This document shows, in pieces, positions 5,258 through 12,394 of a DNA stretch of 12,394 nucleotides. The notes under the pieces are model-generated. The model was given only the letters and a program-made list of their open reading frames with translations. It had not been told where the DNA came from and ran no database searches. Position 1 is the first letter of the stretch; the number at the start of each line of letters is the position of its first letter. Origin of the DNA: Bacteroidales bacterium. Its GTDB lineage: Bacteria > Bacteroidota > Bacteroidia > Bacteroidales > Muribaculaceae. The stretch lies in assembly GCA_003150235.1 (NCBI GenBank), contig QAMW01000046.1, forward strand, positions 1 through 12,394, in the 5' to 3' direction. The position numbers were made by a program, and so were the translations under genes.

Positions 5258-6850
5258 TTATATATGGTAAGTAAGCATCAGATGAAAGCCGAGCTGTTTA
5301 CTGTTTATAATAGGATTGCTCGTAGAAGCATTTCCAAGAGCGACATTCATGTTATACGTCGTACTTCGCGAGTACACGTCTATACCCCCGGTAAGATAAA
5401 GGCGTTTCCATATCCGGCAGTTTACCGATGCCTCAAAATGATTAAATGACGAAGTTGAATTGTCGCCCTGTATATTGACGGGCTTCCCTTCCGGGGTCAG
5501 CGACCAGTCAAAATTCGGGTCATAGCCGTTCCAGGTATATATCCGGTAAAATTGATTGGCGAGACGCACATACAATCTGCCGTTTACAAGCGACCAGTCC
5601 ATACCCGCCTTGACCGAAAACCCCGAACCCCAGTTATAATTACGATGATAGTCACGGTAAAAATCAGTCAAAATTCCGGCAAGGACAACACCATTGACAT
5701 GCACATACCCGTCAATATACATCGTAGAAAGAGGCGAAAAACGGAACATAGCCCCACCGCCTATCGAAGCCGGAGTACCCAATTTATAAGGCACTGAACA
5801 AGGGAAAAAGACAGGCTTCCTCTCAGGACGTATGGTATCGGAATCAAAATAATCGAAATGTTGATAAAGACCGATATTTACATTGAGATTCTTACGCTCA
5901 ACAATTTCTTTCGACAAGAGCCGCCCGGTAATCTCGACACGGCTAAGCAGAGGTTGCGACTTTATACCCTGCAGTTCAAGAAGAAAAGTAAAATAATCGT
6001 ATGGCGTTTTGGTTACACCCGCAAATCTGTCACCATATTCAATGTCAATTTCCGCCGCCACCCCGGCACGCGACCCCTCATCGTTTTCCCACAATGTAAG
6101 CATGCGCGCACCCAACGACACCTCCACGCTTACAGGCGGTATGCCGAAACGTCGTCCCGAAGTGACGCGTTTTTTCCATGCAGCGCCGGTGATGATACGG
6201 TTTATTCCTTTCATAGGATCGACAAGGAAAGCTGCAAGTTCACGCCCAAAGCGTTCACCACCAGTTGCACGGTCATCGAGAATAAGGTCGGAGGTACGAT
6301 AAAACACCTCACCTAAAGCCGCACCGCCAATGGGAGTGGCTATGATGTCATTAGTGGAAGGGTATTCCCGCTCCATAAACATCTCCCACATAGCGCTGCC
6401 CCCTATGGCAAATAGTTCCGACTGCCAGAAATTGAAGCCGTTGCTACGACCGGCATTGAAGAAAATAGAGCCGTTATAAGGATGATCAAACATATTGGTA
6501 TGGAGGTGGTCGTCATCCCATTCAAAGCCATGCCGGAAATTCTCTTTTATGGTATTCCAAGAGATATAGGCATAGTGACCTTTCAGCACATAGCGGTCAA
6601 ATGCCCAAAGCCCGATATTGAATCCGACAGTCTCTGCCCCTGCTCGCCAAAAAGCTTTTTTCCCGTGAAGAGCCACATCGGCGCTGTCAGGCGCCAAGGG
6701 GCATGTCACAAGGTGACGATAGGATCCGGCTGCCAACGTGTCAAGGCCATTTCCCATGACGGGGCTGTCATGCGCAGCAGAAATCAAGCTTATGTTACAG
6801 AACAGCAAAATTATAAGCAACCGGACCTTGTTAAAATAACGATGTGTCAT
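5258..6850 (-). CDS. DUF3943 outer-envelope protein, probable beta-barrel
   Basis: A 530-residue exported protein. Residues 1-26 form a signal peptide with predicted cleavage around ISAA. The DUF3943 core lies at about 85-215, with HPYNGSIFFNAGRSNGFNFW (123-142), the small-residue segment ATPIGGAALGE (171-181) and a following DP-x-KG-x-NR stretch. The rest is a series of alternating aromatic/polar segments ending in a hydrophobic strand (LGFHLMLTYHI), which suggests an outer-membrane beta-barrel. Function is unknown for the family. It is divergent from the ruvX operon with a 140-bp gap carrying promoters in both directions, and is followed by a possible terminator. The ATG at 6850 gives a good signal peptide. 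Confidence 0.85.
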   Translation of the reverse strand: MTHRYFNKVRLLIILLFCNISLISAAHDSPVMGNGLDTLAAGSYRHLVTCPLAPDSADVALHGKKAFWRAGAETVGFNIGLWAFDRYVLKGHYAYISWNTIKENFRHGFEWDDDHLHTNMFDHPYNGSIFFNAGRSNGFNFWQSELFAIGGSAMWEMFMEREYPSTNDIIATPIGGAALGEVFYRTSDLILDDRATGGERFGRELAAFLVDPMKGINRIITGAAWKKRVTSGRRFGIPPVSVEVSLGARMLTLWENDEGSRAGVAAEIDIEYGDRFAGVTKTPYDYFTFLLELQGIKSQPLLSRVEITGRLLSKEIVERKNLNVNIGLYQHFDYFDSDTIRPERKPVFFPCSVPYKLGTPASIGGGAMFRFSPLSTMYIDGYVHVNGVVLAGILTDFYRDYHRNYNWGSGFSVKAGMDWSLVNGRLYVRLANQFYRIYTWNGYDPNFDWSLTPEGKPVNIQGDNSTSSFNHFEASVNCRIWKRLYLTGGIDVYSRSTTYNMNVALGNASTSNPIINSKQLGFHLMLTYHI

Positions 6851-6883
6851 TTAGGTTGAGTATTATAGGGACTCATTACGGTG

Positions 6884-6891
6884 CAAAGTTA
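6884..6891 (-). promoter_or_regulatory. -7 element of the DUF3943 gene
   Basis: The minus strand reads TAACTTTG, an exact -7 match, 33 bp before the ATG. No clear TTTG stands 20 bp further upstream. Confidence 0.5.
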
Positions 6892-6954
6892 GGGAAAATC
6901 ATATAATTCATAGATAAAAACTCATGTTATTTAAAACACACGCCGCAAATGATA

Positions 6955-6986
6955 TTTGCACAAGAAACGGAGATTGTGTAACTTTG
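6955..6986 (+). promoter_or_regulatory. Promoter of the ruvX-def-ettA operon
   Basis: TTTG (6955-6958), 20 bp, TAACTTTG (6979-6986): a perfect consensus match. It ends only four bases before the ruvX ATG at 6991, so the transcript would begin at or within a few bases of the start codon. Confidence 0.75.
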
Positions 6987-6990
6987 TAGT

Positions 6991-7416
6991 ATGGGAAGAC
7001 TTATGTCAATCGATTACGGGAGGAAGCGTTGCGGCATCGCCGTGACCGATACATTACGTATCGTGGCGACCGGGCTGGACACAGTGCCCACCCATAAGCT
7101 GACCGAGTATGTCACGGCATACGTGAAGCGTGAACCGGTCGACATGATAATCGTCGGGAAGCCTACCACAATGCAGGGCGCGCCCTCGGAATCAATGAGA
7201 TATATCGAGCCGGGCATACGCAAACTGCGCGCCGCGCTTCCCGAGGAAATAGCCATCGAATTTTTTGACGAGCGCTTCACCTCGGCAATCGCCCATCAGG
7301 CGATGATTGACGGCGGAATGCGCAAAAGCCGCCGTCAGGACAAGGCTATCGTCGATGAAATGGCGGCGACCATCATACTTAACGACTATATACAAAGTAA
7401 ATCATATAACCGATGA
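6991..7416 (+). CDS. ruvX: RuvX/YqgF family, putative pre-16S rRNA nuclease / Holliday junction resolvase
   Basis: A 141-residue RNase H-fold protein of the YqgF/RuvX family, described in bacteria as involved in pre-16S rRNA 5' maturation and also named a putative Holliday junction resolvase. The N-terminus MGRLMSIDYGRKRCGIAVTD is the family's first strand, with catalytic Asp8. FFDERFTS (91-98) carries the second acidic cluster and VDEMAA (121-126) the third, with Asp122 as likely metal ligand. Length is normal. The family usually starts with MGR, which supports ATG 6991, yet the promoter ends at 6986, implying a leaderless mRNA; ATG 7003 would remove three bases short of the catalytic motif and is less likely. 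Its stop overlaps the def start (ATGA), so the two are translationally coupled. Confidence 0.93.
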   Translation: MGRLMSIDYGRKRCGIAVTDTLRIVATGLDTVPTHKLTEYVTAYVKREPVDMIIVGKPTTMQGAPSESMRYIEPGIRKLRAALPEEIAIEFFDERFTSAIAHQAMIDGGMRKSRRQDKAIVDEMAATIILNDYIQSKSYNR

Positions 7417-7976
7417 AATTACCTATATATCTTTACGGACATCCCGTGCTTCGCCGAGAGTCGAAGGAAATCACGCCGGATTATCCCGATTTGAAGACAC
7501 TCATATCCGACATGTGGGAGACCATGTATTATTCCGAAGGCGTAGGGCTTGCCGCCCCCCAGATAGGCAGAAACGACCGCATCGTGGTGATTGACGCGTC
7601 GCCTGTAACCGAACACTTTCCGGAATGTGAAGGGAAGAAATTCACCCTGATAAATCCTGTGGTGGAAGTGCTTGACGGCGACACCGTAGTACGCGACGAG
7701 GGTTGCCTCAGCCTGCCCGACCTTAGCGAGGCTGTACCCCGCGTCGAGCACATACGTCTTAATTGGGTGGATGAGAACTTCGAGCCACATGAGGAAGAAA
7801 TCACCGGATTTCTTGCCCGTATAGTGCAGCACGAGTGTGACCACCTTGAGGCGAAACTCTACATCGACCACATATCGCCCATCCGCCGCCAGCTTATACG
7901 CGGCAAGCTCAACAATATAATCACGGGCAAGAAGCGTGTCGACTACCCGGTACGCTACGCCCCTAAAAAGAAATAA
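7413..7976 (+). CDS. def: Peptide deformylase
   Basis: A 187-residue metallo-hydrolase that removes the N-formyl group from nascent proteins. All three family motifs are intact: GVGLAAPQ (43-50), EGCLSLP (96-102) with metal ligand Cys98, and QHECDH (139-144) with ligands His140 and His144 and catalytic Glu141. After motif III it reads LEAKLY where many homologues have LxGxLF or LxGxLY, a mild variation. The C-terminus is basic (YAPKKK). It overlaps ruvX by four bases and precedes ettA by nine, so the three form one operon tied to ribosome and protein maturation. Deformylase and the initiator tRNA-fMet lie in the same window but in separate transcription units. Confidence 0.97.
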   Translation: MKLPIYLYGHPVLRRESKEITPDYPDLKTLISDMWETMYYSEGVGLAAPQIGRNDRIVVIDASPVTEHFPECEGKKFTLINPVVEVLDGDTVVRDEGCLSLPDLSEAVPRVEHIRLNWVDENFEPHEEEITGFLARIVQHECDHLEAKLYIDHISPIRRQLIRGKLNNIITGKKRVDYPVRYAPKKK

Positions 7977-7985
7977 CCAATATTT

Positions 7986-9671
7986 ATGGCTGACGACAAG
8001 AAAATAATATTCTCGATGGTGGGGGTAAGCAAAATCTATCCTCCCCAGAAGCAGGTGTTGAAAGACATCTATCTTTCATTCTTCTATGGAGCTAAAATAG
8101 GCATTATCGGTCTTAACGGCTCCGGTAAGTCATCGCTCCTTAAAATCATAGCCGGTATTGACAAGCAATATCAGGGCGAGGTAGTATTCTCACCCGGTTA
8201 TTCGGTCGGCTATCTCGAACAGGAACCCAAGCTTGACCCCGACAAGACGGTAATTGAGGTCGTGCGCGAAGGTGTGCAGCCGATAATGAACCTCCTTGCC
8301 GAGTTTGACAAGGTCAACGAGGCATTTGGCGACCCCGATGTGCTTGATGATCCCGACAAGATGGATGCGCTGATTGCACGTCAGGCAGAACTACAGGATA
8401 AGCTCGACGCCGCCGACGCGTGGAACATCGACAGCAAGCTCGAGCGCGCCATGGACGCGTTGCAGTGTCCGCCCGACGACCAGGTGATTTCAACCCTATC
8501 GGGAGGCGAACGCCGCCGTGTGGCACTGTGCCGTCTGCTGCTCCAGCAACCCGACGTGCTACTTCTCGACGAGCCGACCAACCACCTTGACGCCGAGTCT
8601 ATCGACTGGCTTGAACAACACCTTCAGCAATATCCCGGAACAGTAATCGCCATCACCCACGACCGCTACTTCCTCGACCATGTGGCTGGATGGATCCTTG
8701 AACTCGACCGTGGCGAGGGTATACCCTGGAAAGGCAACTACTCGTCGTGGCTTGAGCAGAAGACAAAGCGCATGGCACAGGAAGAGAAGCAGGCAAGCAA
8801 GCGCAGAAAGACGCTTGAACGAGAGCTGGAATGGGTGCGCATGGCCCCCAAGGCACGTCAGGCAAAAGGGAAAGCGCGTCTTAACTCTTACGACAAGCTT
8901 CTCAACGAAGACCAGAAAGCGCGCGAGGAACGTCTTGAGATATTTATCCCCAACGGCCCGCGTCTCGGCAACAAGGTCATCGAGGCTACGGGACTCGCAA
9001 AAGCATTCGGCAAAAAACAGCTCTTCAAGGACCTCGACTTCTCGCTGCCGCCAAACGGCATAGTCGGGGTAATCGGACCTAACGGTGCCGGAAAGACCAC
9101 ACTGTTCCGCCTCATCATGGGACTGGAAAAGCCCGATAACGGCACATTCGATGTCGGCGAGACAGTAAAAATCGCATACGTCGACCAGACCCATCACGAC
9201 CTGCTGCCTGAAAAAACGGTATATGAAGTGATATCGCAGGGCACAGAGACTTTCCGTATGGGAGGCAAGGATATAAACGCCCGCGCCTATCTGTCGAAAT
9301 TCAACTTTACCGGTGCCGACCAAGAAAAGAAAATCGGTGTGCTGTCAGGTGGTGAACGAAACCGCCTCCATCTCGCCATGGCGCTAAAAGAGGAAGGCAA
9401 TGTGCTGCTGCTCGACGAGCCGACCAACGACATCGATGTCAACACGCTCCGCGCCCTGGAAGAAGGTCTTGACGACTTTGCCGGATGTGCAGTGGTAGTA
9501 AGCCACGACCGATGGTTCCTTGACAGGATATGTACCCACATCTTGTCATTCGAGGGTGACGGCAACGTGGTATTTTATGAAGGCTCCTACTCTGACTACG
9601 AGGAGTATAAGAAAGCGCGCAACGGTGGCAAAGAGCTTCCGCGCAAGCGTTACCGCAAACTGATGGAATAA
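7986..9671 (+). CDS. ettA: ABC-F translation factor EttA
   Basis: A 561-residue soluble ABC-F ATPase, close to the usual EttA length of about 555. EttA binds the ribosomal E site and gates the first elongation step according to ATP level. Two complete ATPase domains are visible: Walker A GLNGSGKSS (42-50), signature LSGGE (171-175), Walker B VLLLDEPTNHLD (191-202); then GPNGAGKTT (364-372), LSGGE (453-457) and VLLLDEPTNDIDVNTL (473-488). The NDIDVNTL variant of the second site is characteristic of EttA within ABC-F. The insertion at about 94-140 corresponds to the arm that contacts the L1 stalk, and the linker between domains (about 255-320) is highly charged. No membrane segments. It is the last gene of the operon and is followed by a strong terminator. 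Confidence 0.95.
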   Translation: MADDKKIIFSMVGVSKIYPPQKQVLKDIYLSFFYGAKIGIIGLNGSGKSSLLKIIAGIDKQYQGEVVFSPGYSVGYLEQEPKLDPDKTVIEVVREGVQPIMNLLAEFDKVNEAFGDPDVLDDPDKMDALIARQAELQDKLDAADAWNIDSKLERAMDALQCPPDDQVISTLSGGERRRVALCRLLLQQPDVLLLDEPTNHLDAESIDWLEQHLQQYPGTVIAITHDRYFLDHVAGWILELDRGEGIPWKGNYSSWLEQKTKRMAQEEKQASKRRKTLERELEWVRMAPKARQAKGKARLNSYDKLLNEDQKAREERLEIFIPNGPRLGNKVIEATGLAKAFGKKQLFKDLDFSLPPNGIVGVIGPNGAGKTTLFRLIMGLEKPDNGTFDVGETVKIAYVDQTHHDLLPEKTVYEVISQGTETFRMGGKDINARAYLSKFNFTGADQEKKIGVLSGGERNRLHLAMALKEEGNVLLLDEPTNDIDVNTLRALEEGLDDFAGCAVVVSHDRWFLDRICTHILSFEGDGNVVFYEGSYSDYEEYKKARNGGKELPRKRYRKLME

Positions 9672-9688
9672 ATCCACGATACCTTACC

Positions 9689-9727
9689 GGAGGATGTATC
9701 AGAATTATGATACATCCTCCTTTTTAT
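9689..9727 (+). terminator. Strong terminator of the ruvX-def-ettA operon
   Basis: A perfect 13-bp stem, GGAGGATGTATCA (9689-9701) and TGATACATCCTCC (9708-9720), with loop GAATTA and the tail TTTTTAT. It lies between convergent genes. Confidence 0.93.
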
Positions 9728-9766
9728 AGCCTCTGAAATCTGAAAACTAAAAACCGGAAAACTCCC

Positions 9767-11245
9767 TCACCTGCCGCGGATGAATGAATCGAGGTCGGCA
9801 TCTGATTCCATATTGAAACGCTGACGTATGCGATAACGGCTTTTGACTACACTGTCACGCGATATACCGAGAGCGAGGGCAATCTCTTCGTTGGTCTTAT
9901 ACAGATAAATCAGCATACAGATAATCTCCTGACCCGAGGTAACGCCGGGAAAATCTCGCCGAAGACCGTCGATAAATCCGGGATGCAATTCCGAGAATGT
10001 GCGCCTGAAATCCTCTTCATGCCTCTTTTCAAGCAAAACGGGCTGTAACTGAAGTTTCTCCTCAGCGGCATGACGCTCCTCCACCTCCGTATTAAGTTGT
10101 TCGATGCGCGTATTAAGCATGATGCGGTCATCAAGAAGATTATTGATATGCGCGGTCTTCTCATTGATTTCACGGCGGTCATTACGACGTTTTGTAACGA
10201 AAAACCACATAATACCAATTATCACGAGCACAGCGATAATCAATCCGTAAACCACCCGCTGACGCATCATCGACATTTTCATTTCAAGCACTTCATTTTC
10301 AGCGCGCACACGCGATGTCTGGTAACGAAGGTCGGCTCCTGTCACCGCATCCAGCTTCTCATGATTTAGAATAGTGTCGTTCAATTCATCATATCTCAGA
10401 AATTCATTTAGCAGAGATTGAGACATGCCATTTTTGGCATAAGCGGTCATTAACGGTTTCATATACAGCATCTCTGTGTCGATATCGCCTATTTCACGCA
10501 ATTCGGCAACAGCCTCCTCAAGTAGAGCCACCCCTTCCTTGACCTTGCCTTGCGCTATATAGGCATTGCCGAGCGCCGCCGATTTCATAGCCGGGAACCA
10601 AGCATCGGGATGGTTAAGACTTTCAAGAGTCTTAACACACGCATCAAGAGAGTCGGGATAAAGACCTGACTCTATCATGTAGTCGGCACGCTGCAGCATT
10701 ACCGATTCCCTGAGTTTATTTTTGTCGGCGCGCGTCTTGCCTTCGTCAATAGCTTTCAAAGCCATGTCGTAGCAATACATCACAGAGTCGGCATCACCGA
10801 CGGCATCATATACGGCTGCGGCAAAACAATAGAGGTCGCTTGAAAGCCTGCCGCCAAGACGGTCGCTCAATTCAAAGCCCTTGCGAAACGCCTCCTTTGA
10901 TTCAGGAATCATTCCAAGTATCCGGTAAAGGTCGCCCAGGTCACCGTAAAGCTGTATCGCCCCTTCCCCCGGCTTATACTTCGGATGATCATGAATCCAG
11001 GTCTCAGCTTCCTGAAGATAAGAGATTCCCTGCCGGTAATCACCCACATAATTATAAAAAAGCCCCATCTGGGCGAGCACTTCTACGGGGTCATCTTTTG
11101 AACGACCGGCACGAAGATCCTCGACAGCCTGCCGCTGCATGGCTATATATTCCTCGGCAGGGGCATCATTGTCACATAGCACCCATGCGCGCTGATGTGC
11201 GGAAGTTGAATCAATCGCCACCGACCAGCTTTCAGAAGATGTCAC
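9767..11245 (-). CDS. Membrane-anchored TPR regulator with LuxR-like HTH, 5' end cut by an IS
   Basis: The longest intact part from a standard start is 492 residues from GTG 11245. Order: TPR-like helical repeats (about 30-300), a heptad-rich segment (305-330), one membrane helix (331-350, then TKRR), a cytoplasmic coiled coil (354-405) and a C-terminal HTH (440-477) with TSGQE, TNEEIALALGIS and RDSVVKSRYRIRQR, as in LuxR/GerE-type domains. This is the Bacteroidetes TPR-TM-HTH sensor-regulator layout. The open frame continues upstream of GTG as LILPLLWGCGDS, clearly the end of a lipoprotein-like signal peptide with lipobox LWGC, until the IS630 boundary at 11281-11283. The real start codon is therefore missing and the gene is probably inactivated, or expressed without proper targeting. 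TPR boundaries are approximate. Confidence 0.8.
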   Translation of the reverse strand: MTSSESWSVAIDSTSAHQRAWVLCDNDAPAEEYIAMQRQAVEDLRAGRSKDDPVEVLAQMGLFYNYVGDYRQGISYLQEAETWIHDHPKYKPGEGAIQLYGDLGDLYRILGMIPESKEAFRKGFELSDRLGGRLSSDLYCFAAAVYDAVGDADSVMYCYDMALKAIDEGKTRADKNKLRESVMLQRADYMIESGLYPDSLDACVKTLESLNHPDAWFPAMKSAALGNAYIAQGKVKEGVALLEEAVAELREIGDIDTEMLYMKPLMTAYAKNGMSQSLLNEFLRYDELNDTILNHEKLDAVTGADLRYQTSRVRAENEVLEMKMSMMRQRVVYGLIIAVLVIIGIMWFFVTKRRNDRREINEKTAHINNLLDDRIMLNTRIEQLNTEVEERHAAEEKLQLQPVLLEKRHEEDFRRTFSELHPGFIDGLRRDFPGVTSGQEIICMLIYLYKTNEEIALALGISRDSVVKSRYRIRQRFNMESDADLDSFIRGR

Positions 11246-11282
11246 GGCAGAATCACCGCATCCCCACAGAAGGGGAAGAATA

Positions 11283-11311
11283 AGTAGATGTTGAAAATTA
11301 GTTTATATCAA
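11283..11311 (+). repeat. IS left terminal inverted repeat
   Basis: It begins AGTA and contains AAAATTA and TTTATA; 21 of 29 positions match the complement of the right end, in the same register throughout. Confidence 0.7.
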
Positions 11312-11321
11312 ATTTTTTGCG

Positions 11322-11329
11322 TATCTTTG
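11322..11329 (+). promoter_or_regulatory. -7 element of the transposase promoter
   Basis: TATCTTTG is an exact TAnnTTTG match inside the IS left end; the -33 region is AT-rich without a clear TTTG. Start site predicted near 11335, about 30 bp before the probable orfA start. Confidence 0.45.
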
Positions 11330-11363
11330 TGTGAACACATAAAGACACACAGCTATCGCAAAA

Positions 11364-11771
11364 ATCAAAGTTATACAACTGACAGACCAGCAACGTCTGC
11401 AACTGGAAGAGGGCTTTCGCCACGGCAAGAGCCACGCATACCGTATGCGCTGTCGCGCAGTACTTCTGAAATCCACCGGCCTGACCTCGAAACAGATTGG
11501 AGAACAGACCGAAATGACCCATATATCAGTCAATTCCTGGGTGAAACGCTTCGAGACAGAAGGCATCAAAGGCCTGGATACACGACCGGGGCGTGGTCGC
11601 AAACCGATAATGGATTGCTCAGACGAAGAAGCGGTACGCAGAGCCATAGAGAACGACAGGCAGAGCGTGAAGAAAGCGAAAGAGGCATGGCAGCAGGCTT
11701 CTGGGAAAGAAGCCTCCGAGAGTACCTTCAGGGCTTTTTTATCCGCCTTGGCGCGGGATATAGACGTATAA
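11364..11771 (+). CDS. IS630 transposase orfA: N-terminal HTH domain
   Basis: This frame encodes the DNA-binding half of the transposase. From KVIQLTDQQR through MRCRAVLLKS, the HTH helices SKQIGEQTEMTHISVNSWVKRF and the linker EGIKGLDTRPGRGRKP, it follows IS630-family N-termini, and it ends at TAA 11769. The frame opens after a stop at 11340 but has no ATG, GTG or TTG until ATG 11445, which would delete the first conserved 27 residues. The most plausible starts are rare codons such as ATC 11364 (aligned with the usual methionine) or ATC 11355; 11364 is used here as an estimate. Near its end it contains the slippery heptamer T TTT TTA at 11735-11741, through which ribosomes could enter the catalytic frame. 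Confidence 0.75.
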   Translation: MKVIQLTDQQRLQLEEGFRHGKSHAYRMRCRAVLLKSTGLTSKQIGEQTEMTHISVNSWVKRFETEGIKGLDTRPGRGRKPIMDCSDEEAVRRAIENDRQSVKKAKEAWQQASGKEASESTFRAFLSALARDIDV

Positions 11772-11799
11772 GGAAACGTCCGAAGGGGAAACCCTCGCC
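11735..11799 (+). promoter_or_regulatory. Programmed -1 frameshift signal
   Basis: The heptamer T TTT TTA sits in the correct phase of orfA (codons GCT TTT TTA). After an 8-nt spacer, GGCGCGGG (11750-11757) can pair with CCCTCGCC (11792-11799) with one mismatch, enclosing an inner stem GACGT/ACGTC (11763-11767 and 11776-11780). Slippery site, spacer and stem fit the classical stimulator layout; the orfA stop lies inside the structure. Confidence 0.65.
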
Positions 11800-12367
11800 G
11801 CAGCTCTACGAGTATAAGACCGAGAAGCTGCAAGAACTCGTACAACAGGAAAAAGACGGTCTGATCGACCTTTATTATGGAGATGAAAGCCATATCTGCA
11901 CTGAGGGATATGTGCCATACGGATGGCAGTTCCGCGGTGAAGATGTCTATATTCCATCTGAAAGAGGTCTGAGACTCAATATTTTCGGCATGATCGACCG
12001 CAATAATCAATATGAAGGATTCTCCACAACTGAGAATATGACCGCTGACAAGGTCGCCGACTTTATTGACCGACTTTCTCTCCGTATCCGTAGAAACACT
12101 TTTGTTGTCCTTGACAATGCAAGCATCCATAGATGCAAGCTCATGCGGGAACTCCGTCCGATCTGGGAGAAACGTGGATTGTATCTCTTTTTCCTCCCAC
12201 CGTACAGTCCACATCTGAATATCGCCGAGACGCTCTGGAGAATCCTCAAGGGCAAATGGCTCAAACCTGCGGATTATTGTTCCACGGATTCCCTGCTCTA
12301 TGCAACCAACCGTGCGTTGGCTGCACTTGGATCTGAACTCAATATCAAGTTTGCCCATGCAGCTTAG
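11741..12367 (+). CDS. IS630 transposase orfB: DDE catalytic domain, read by -1 frameshift
   Basis: The catalytic half lies one frame back (-1) from orfA and joins it smoothly: STFRAFF from the orfA side continues as IRLGAGYRRIRKRPKGKP, the expected IS630 sequence. The triad is complete: Asp in LYYGDES (codon 11882), Asp in VVLDNASIH (codon 12113) and Glu in LNIAETLW (codon 12227), with the PPYSPHLN motif before it. The stop TAG lies in the right terminal repeat. The frame is open back to 11288, but upstream of 11735 it encodes nothing recognisable, so expression as a fusion with orfA is expected. The transposase therefore appears intact and the element may be active. Confidence 0.85.
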   Translation: MRLGAGYRRIRKRPKGKPSPQLYEYKTEKLQELVQQEKDGLIDLYYGDESHICTEGYVPYGWQFRGEDVYIPSERGLRLNIFGMIDRNNQYEGFSTTENMTADKVADFIDRLSLRIRRNTFVVLDNASIHRCKLMRELRPIWEKRGLYLFFLPPYSPHLNIAETLWRILKGKWLKPADYCSTDSLLYATNRALAALGSELNIKFAHAA

Positions 12368-12392
12368 TATAAAATAATTTTTACGACTTACT
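12364..12392 (-). repeat. IS right terminal inverted repeat
   Basis: Read on the minus strand from 12392 it begins AGTA and contains AAAATTA and TTTATA, matching the left end. It overlaps the transposase stop codon (TAG 12365-12367). Confidence 0.7.
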
Positions 12393-12394
12393 TA

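Larger units (their letters stand above)
11283..12392 (+). mobile_element. IS630-family insertion sequence, about 1110 bp
   Basis: The element carries a DDE transposase in two overlapping frames and imperfect terminal inverted repeats (11283-11311 against 12392-12364; 21 of 29 positions match). It is flanked on each side by TA (11281-11282, 12393-12394), which matches the TA target duplication of IS630/Tc1-type elements. Size is within the family range. It interrupts the signal peptide region of the TPR regulator, and the window ends exactly on the right-hand TA. The precise outer ends are inferred from the repeat alignment and could shift by a base or two. Confidence 0.85.

Noticed and set aside
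8559..9323. A 254-codon minus-strand open frame inside ettA
   Set aside because: Antisense shadow of a highly conserved gene with both ATPase sites intact.
11303..12358. A 351-codon open frame on the minus strand across the IS
   Set aside because: It is antisense to the transposase, whose HTH and DDE motifs are unmistakable; the minus-strand product has no recognisable motif.

Overview
The window looks like a chromosomal segment from a Bacteroidales gut bacterium, possibly of the Muribaculaceae (lineage is inference). Evidence: several promoters match the Bacteroidetes consensus (TTTG, about 20 bases, TAnnTTTG), Shine-Dalgarno sequences are weak, the tRNA lacks an encoded CCA, and PepSY-like, DUF3943 and TPR-HTH proteins of Bacteroidetes type are present.

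Left end (1-1044): a 522-bp unit occurs twice in perfect tandem, and the window begins exactly on a unit boundary. Each unit holds the first 50 codons of a DEAD-box helicase (minus strand), its promoter, and a divergent plus-strand promoter followed by a short stretch ending in a 12-bp hairpin, which is a candidate small RNA. Next come minus-strand genes: a DUF1232/YkvA-like protein, a ROK sugar kinase (probable glucokinase), and a tandem pair of paralogous PepSY-like exported proteins, one a lipoprotein. The stretch 3781-4553 has no convincing gene but is full of short hairpins and repeats. After it lie an unrecognised 113-residue ORF, an initiator tRNA-Met with promoter and terminator, and a DUF3943 envelope protein.

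Middle (6991-9671): a plus-strand housekeeping operon, ruvX-def-ettA (Holliday junction resolvase-like RNase H fold protein, peptide deformylase, ribosome-associated ABC-F ATPase). It starts from a consensus promoter so close to the ruvX ATG that the mRNA is probably leaderless, and it ends in a strong terminator.

Right end (9767-12394): a convergent gene for a membrane-anchored TPR regulator with a LuxR-like HTH is cut within its signal peptide by an IS630-family element of about 1110 bp. The element has imperfect terminal repeats, flanking TA dinucleotides, and a transposase split into two frames joined at a T TTT TTA slippery site with a downstream stem. The window ends exactly on the right-hand TA, so both window ends coincide with repeats, which is typical of contig ends. 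I found no CRISPR array, phage module or defence system. The most unusual content is the IS-interrupted regulator, the hairpin cluster, the candidate small RNA and the transposase expression signals.
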